In this document: positions 61,804 to 64,000 of the stretch, piece by piece
How the letters are laid out: the number at the start of each line of letters is the position of its first letter
Numbering within the stretch: the stretch's first letter is position 1
Assembly (NCBI RefSeq): GCF_900099695.1
Contig: NZ_FNCY01000017.1
Location: 29,128-93,127 of the forward strand
Source of the DNA: Propionivibrio dicarboxylicus
Lineage (GTDB): Bacteria; Pseudomonadota; Gammaproteobacteria; Burkholderiales; Rhodocyclaceae
Direction: 5' to 3'
DNA length: 64,000 bases
The notes under the pieces: model-generated
The model's input: only the letters and a program-made list of their open reading frames with translations
What the model was told of the DNA's origin: nothing
Database searches by the model: none
Translations under genes and position numbers: made by a program

Positions 61804-61889
61804 CGCGTCGTCCATGCCGGCAATAATCGCCTCCACCTTAACAAGACGGCTCCGGCAATACCGCTGGAGTCAATCATCCGGGCGATAGC

Positions 61890-62552
61890 ATGCACACCGA
61901 AAAGCAGATCGAGCGCTCAGCCATCAGGAAGCATTTGCACGATGGCATGAGCATCATGTTTGGGGGGTTTCTCGGATCGGGAAGCCCCAAAGGAATCATC
62001 CAGGAAATTCTCGATGCCGGCATCAAGGACCTGACCATCATCGGCAATGACACGGCAATGCCAGACACCGGCATTGGTGTCCTGGTGTCGGCCAAACGCG
62101 TCAAGAAGGTCATCACCTCGCATATTGGCACCAACGCCGAAACCGGGCGGCAGATGATCGCCGGCGAGATCGAGGTCGAACTCGTGCCGCAGGGCACCCT
62201 GGCCGAACGCATCCGCTGCGGCGGATCCGGCCTTGGCGGCGTGCTGACACCGACCGGCGTCGGCACGCTCGTCGAGGAAGGCAAGACCAAACTCAGCTTC
62301 GACGGCGTCGACTATCTCGTCGAGCGTGCCTTGCGTGCCGACCTCGCGATTCTCAAGGCGCATATCGCCGACGAAAAGGGCAATCTCGTTTATCGGCGTG
62401 CGGCGCGCAATTTCAATCCCTTGATGGCGCTGGCCGCCGATTTTGTCGCGGTCGAAGCCGACAGCATCGTCGCCCCCGGCGAGATCGATCCGGATCTCGT
62501 CATGACGCCGGGCATCCTGGTGGATGCCCTGATTTTGAGCGGAGAGTGCTGA
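61890..62552 (+). CDS. 3-oxoacid CoA-transferase, subunit A (AtoD/ScoA type)
   Basis: Alpha subunit of a family I CoA-transferase, 220 residues. [19 protein letters not shown] (the GGF segment), [16 protein letters not shown] (oxyanion loop) and [20 protein letters not shown] are diagnostic. With subunit B it would move CoA between acetyl-CoA (or another donor) and acetoacetate, making acetoacetyl-CoA. It follows element C and overlaps nothing; one base separates its stop from the next start. Confidence 0.93.
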   Translation: MHTEKQIERSAIRKHLHDGMSIMFGGFLGSGSPKGIIQEILDAGIKDLTIIGNDTAMPDTGIGVLVSAKRVKKVITSHIGTNAETGRQMIAGEIEVELVPQGTLAERIRCGGSGLGGVLTPTGVGTLVEEGKTKLSFDGVDYLVERALRADLAILKAHIADEKGNLVYRRAARNFNPLMALAADFVAVEADSIVAPGEIDPDLVMTPGILVDALILSGEC

Positions 62553-62553
62553 G

Positions 62554-63204
62554 ATGGATGCAAAGAAACTGATCGCCAGCCGGGTGGCGCAGGAACTCAA
62601 GGACGGTGACGTGGTGAACCTCGGGATCGGGCTGCCGACGCTGATTCCGGACTATCTGCCGACGGACGTGCATATCACGCTGCAGTCGGAGAACGGCTTT
62701 CTCGGCATGGGCCCGCTCGAAGGCGAGCCGCTGCCGGATCTCGTCAATGCCGGTGGCAAGGCCTGCGGAATGGTGCCGGGAACGGCCTTCTTCGATAGCG
62801 CGATGTCATTCGCGATCATCCGCGGCGGGCATGTCGATGCCACCGTGCTGGGCGGCTTGCAGGTCGACCAGGAGGGGAATCTGGCGAACTGGATGGTGCC
62901 GGGCAAGATGATTCCGGGCATGGGCGGCGCGATGGACCTGGTGACCGGAGCGAAACAGGTGATCGTCGCCATGGAACACGCGACGAAGGACGGCGGGGCG
63001 AAGATCCTGAAACGCTGTGAGCTGCCGCTGACGGCGGCGGGGAAGGTGACGGCCATTGCCACCGAACTCGCGTTCTTCCGTTTCATCGACGGCCAGCTGG
63101 TGCTGACCGAAACGGCGCCGGGCGTAAGCCTCGACGAGATCCGCGCCAAGACCGCCGCCGACTATGTCGTCAGCCCGGACTGCCACGCAATGAAGCTGTC
63201 CTGA
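62554..63204 (+). CDS. 3-oxoacid CoA-transferase, subunit B (AtoA/ScoB type)
   Basis: Beta subunit, 216 residues. The catalytic glutamate is in the [10 protein letters not shown] motif (about 50-59). [11 protein letters not shown] and [19 protein letters not shown] are family segments. It forms the enzyme with the preceding gene. A thiolase follows 25 bases later, so acetoacetate from the BKACE step could be activated and cleaved by this operon. Confidence 0.94.
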   Translation: MDAKKLIASRVAQELKDGDVVNLGIGLPTLIPDYLPTDVHITLQSENGFLGMGPLEGEPLPDLVNAGGKACGMVPGTAFFDSAMSFAIIRGGHVDATVLGGLQVDQEGNLANWMVPGKMIPGMGGAMDLVTGAKQVIVAMEHATKDGGAKILKRCELPLTAAGKVTAIATELAFFRFIDGQLVLTETAPGVSLDEIRAKTAADYVVSPDCHAMKLS

Positions 63205-63229
63205 ACGCAAACATCATCGAGGAAAAGAC

Positions 63230-64000
63230 ATGAGCAAGGAAGTATTTGCATTGAGCGCCGTCCGGTCGCCGGTCGGCAGTTTTGGCGGATCGTTGGGCGG
63301 ACTGGCGCCGGAAGAACTGGGCAGCCTGGTGGCGAAGGAAGCCTTCGCGCGGGCCGGTGTCGATCCGAAACAGGCGAGCTACGCCGTGGTCGGCAACGTC
63401 ATCCCCTGTGGCTTCAGCTTCCCGTACGTGCCGCGCCGGGTGACGATCGGCGCCGGCATGGCGATGGAATCGACGGTGATGGCCTGTAACCGGCTGTGCG
63501 GCTCGGCGATGCAGGCGATCATCAACGTGTCGCAGAACATCCTGCTCGGCGACGCCGAGATCGGGCTGGGCGGCGGCGTCGAAGTGATGTCGGCCGGCGG
63601 CTACCTGTCGACGGCGATGCGCAGCGGCGCACGCATGGGCGACACGACGATGGTCGACATGATGGTGGCGGTGCTGACCGACCCGTTCGGGGCCGGCCAC
63701 ATGGGTATGACAGCCGAGAATCAGGCGGCCAAGTGGGGCATCAGCCGCGAGGAGCAGGATGCCTTCGCGCTGGAATCGCAGGTACGCGCGGCCAAGGCGA
63801 TTGCCGAAGGGCGTTTCAAGTCGCAGATCGTGCCGGTGACGCTGAAGACGCGCAAGGGCGAAGTGGTGTTCGACACCGACGAGCATCCGCGGGCGACGAC
63901 GCTGGAAGCGCTGGCGAAAATGAAGCCGGCATTCAAGAAGGACGGCTCGGTGACGGCGGGCAATGCTTCCGGGATCAACGACGGGGCGGCATTTCTGGTG
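63230..64000 (+). CDS. acetyl-CoA acetyltransferase (thiolase), cut by the window edge
   Basis: N-terminal 257 codons of a thiolase, still open at the right end. It starts [20 protein letters not shown]. The nucleophilic Cys is in [11 protein letters not shown] (about 88-98), and the segment [20 protein letters not shown] is typical. AGGAAAAG precedes the ATG. It is the third gene after the CoA-transferase pair and would convert acetoacetyl-CoA to acetyl-CoA. It is a different sequence from the thiolase at 47.6-48.8 kb. Confidence 0.93.
   Translation, partial: MSKEVFALSAVRSPVGSFGGSLGGLAPEELGSLVAKEAFARAGVDPKQASYAVVGNVIPCGFSFPYVPRRVTIGAGMAMESTVMACNRLCGSAMQAIINVSQNILLGDAEIGLGGGVEVMSAGGYLSTAMRSGARMGDTTMVDMMVAVLTDPFGAGHMGMTAENQAAKWGISREEQDAFALESQVRAAKAIAEGRFKSQIVPVTLKTRKGEVVFDTDEHPRATTLEALAKMKPAFKKDGSVTAGNASGINDGAAFLV

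Overview
The window reads as one contiguous, gene-dense, GC-rich bacterial chromosome segment. The gene families (TctABC/Bug and several TRAP transporters, a NhaR-type LysR activator, a sulfate CysTWA/Sbp operon, split transketolase, Moco genes) point to a betaproteobacterium, most likely a facultative or strictly anaerobic member of the Rhodocyclales. That placement is inference; there is no rRNA gene in the window. I saw no tRNA, CRISPR array, IS element or phage gene.

Left part (1-9.3 kb): a split transketolase with a D-2-hydroxyacid dehydrogenase; a sulfate ABC importer (sbp-cysT-cysW-cysA); a YhcC-type radical SAM protein; and a MerR regulator with a small Cys-rich protein.

9.3-20.7 kb is a coherent sugar-acid island on the minus strand: TRAP transporter (dctP-dctQ-dctM), a Zn alcohol dehydrogenase of the L-galactonate/threonine dehydrogenase type, tagaturonate reductase (uxaB), altronate dehydratase (uxaA), KDPG aldolase and KDG kinase. 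It is divergent from a PrpR-type sigma-54 activator. A good -24/-12 promoter and two palindromic activator-site candidates lie between them. No uronate isomerase (UxaC) is present, so the set fits L-galactonate -> tagaturonate -> altronate -> KDG -> KDPG -> pyruvate + glyceraldehyde-3-P.

20.8-31.5 kb is mixed housekeeping: pgl-zwf, an ACP phosphodiesterase-like gene, a membrane methyltransferase, two DMT permeases (one with a strongly His-rich tail), modD, a thioesterase, nhaR, and a TerC protein joined in frame to a universal-stress domain.

31.8-64 kb is the most interesting region. It looks like a system for anaerobic degradation of trihydroxybenzenes (pyrogallol/phloroglucinol). A minus-strand operon encodes a TRAP transporter, a second molybdopterin enzyme with a two-cluster Fe-S subunit, and a clear homologue of pyrogallol-phloroglucinol transhydroxylase (both subunits). 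Divergent from it are mobB-mobA-moeA, followed by convergent moaA. Next comes an operon (cupin, 3-hydroxyacyl-CoA-dehydrogenase-family enzyme, SDR, thiolase, two cyclase-family hydrolases, BKACE lyase) that matches the reductive phloroglucinol route: reductase, dihydrophloroglucinol cyclohydrolase, 3-hydroxy-5-oxohexanoate dehydrogenase, triacetate lyase, thiolase. A divergent LysR regulator lies beside it. Farther right are a tripartite tricarboxylate transporter, another TRAP transporter, an AEC permease, acetate kinase, and a 3-oxoacid CoA-transferase plus thiolase that could finish conversion of acetoacetate to acetyl-CoA and acetate.

A roughly 45-50 bp sequence (GGTATT ... CAT ... CCARTCGAC) occurs four times, always in the same orientation relative to the downstream operon: before the TRAP/transhydroxylase operon, before mobB-mobA-moeA, before the phloroglucinol operon and, more diverged at one end, before the CoA-transferase operon. 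This suggests one regulon, plausibly under the LysR protein at 51.5 kb, that couples polyphenol uptake, Mo-enzyme synthesis, cofactor maturation and ring cleavage. All comparisons were made by eye.
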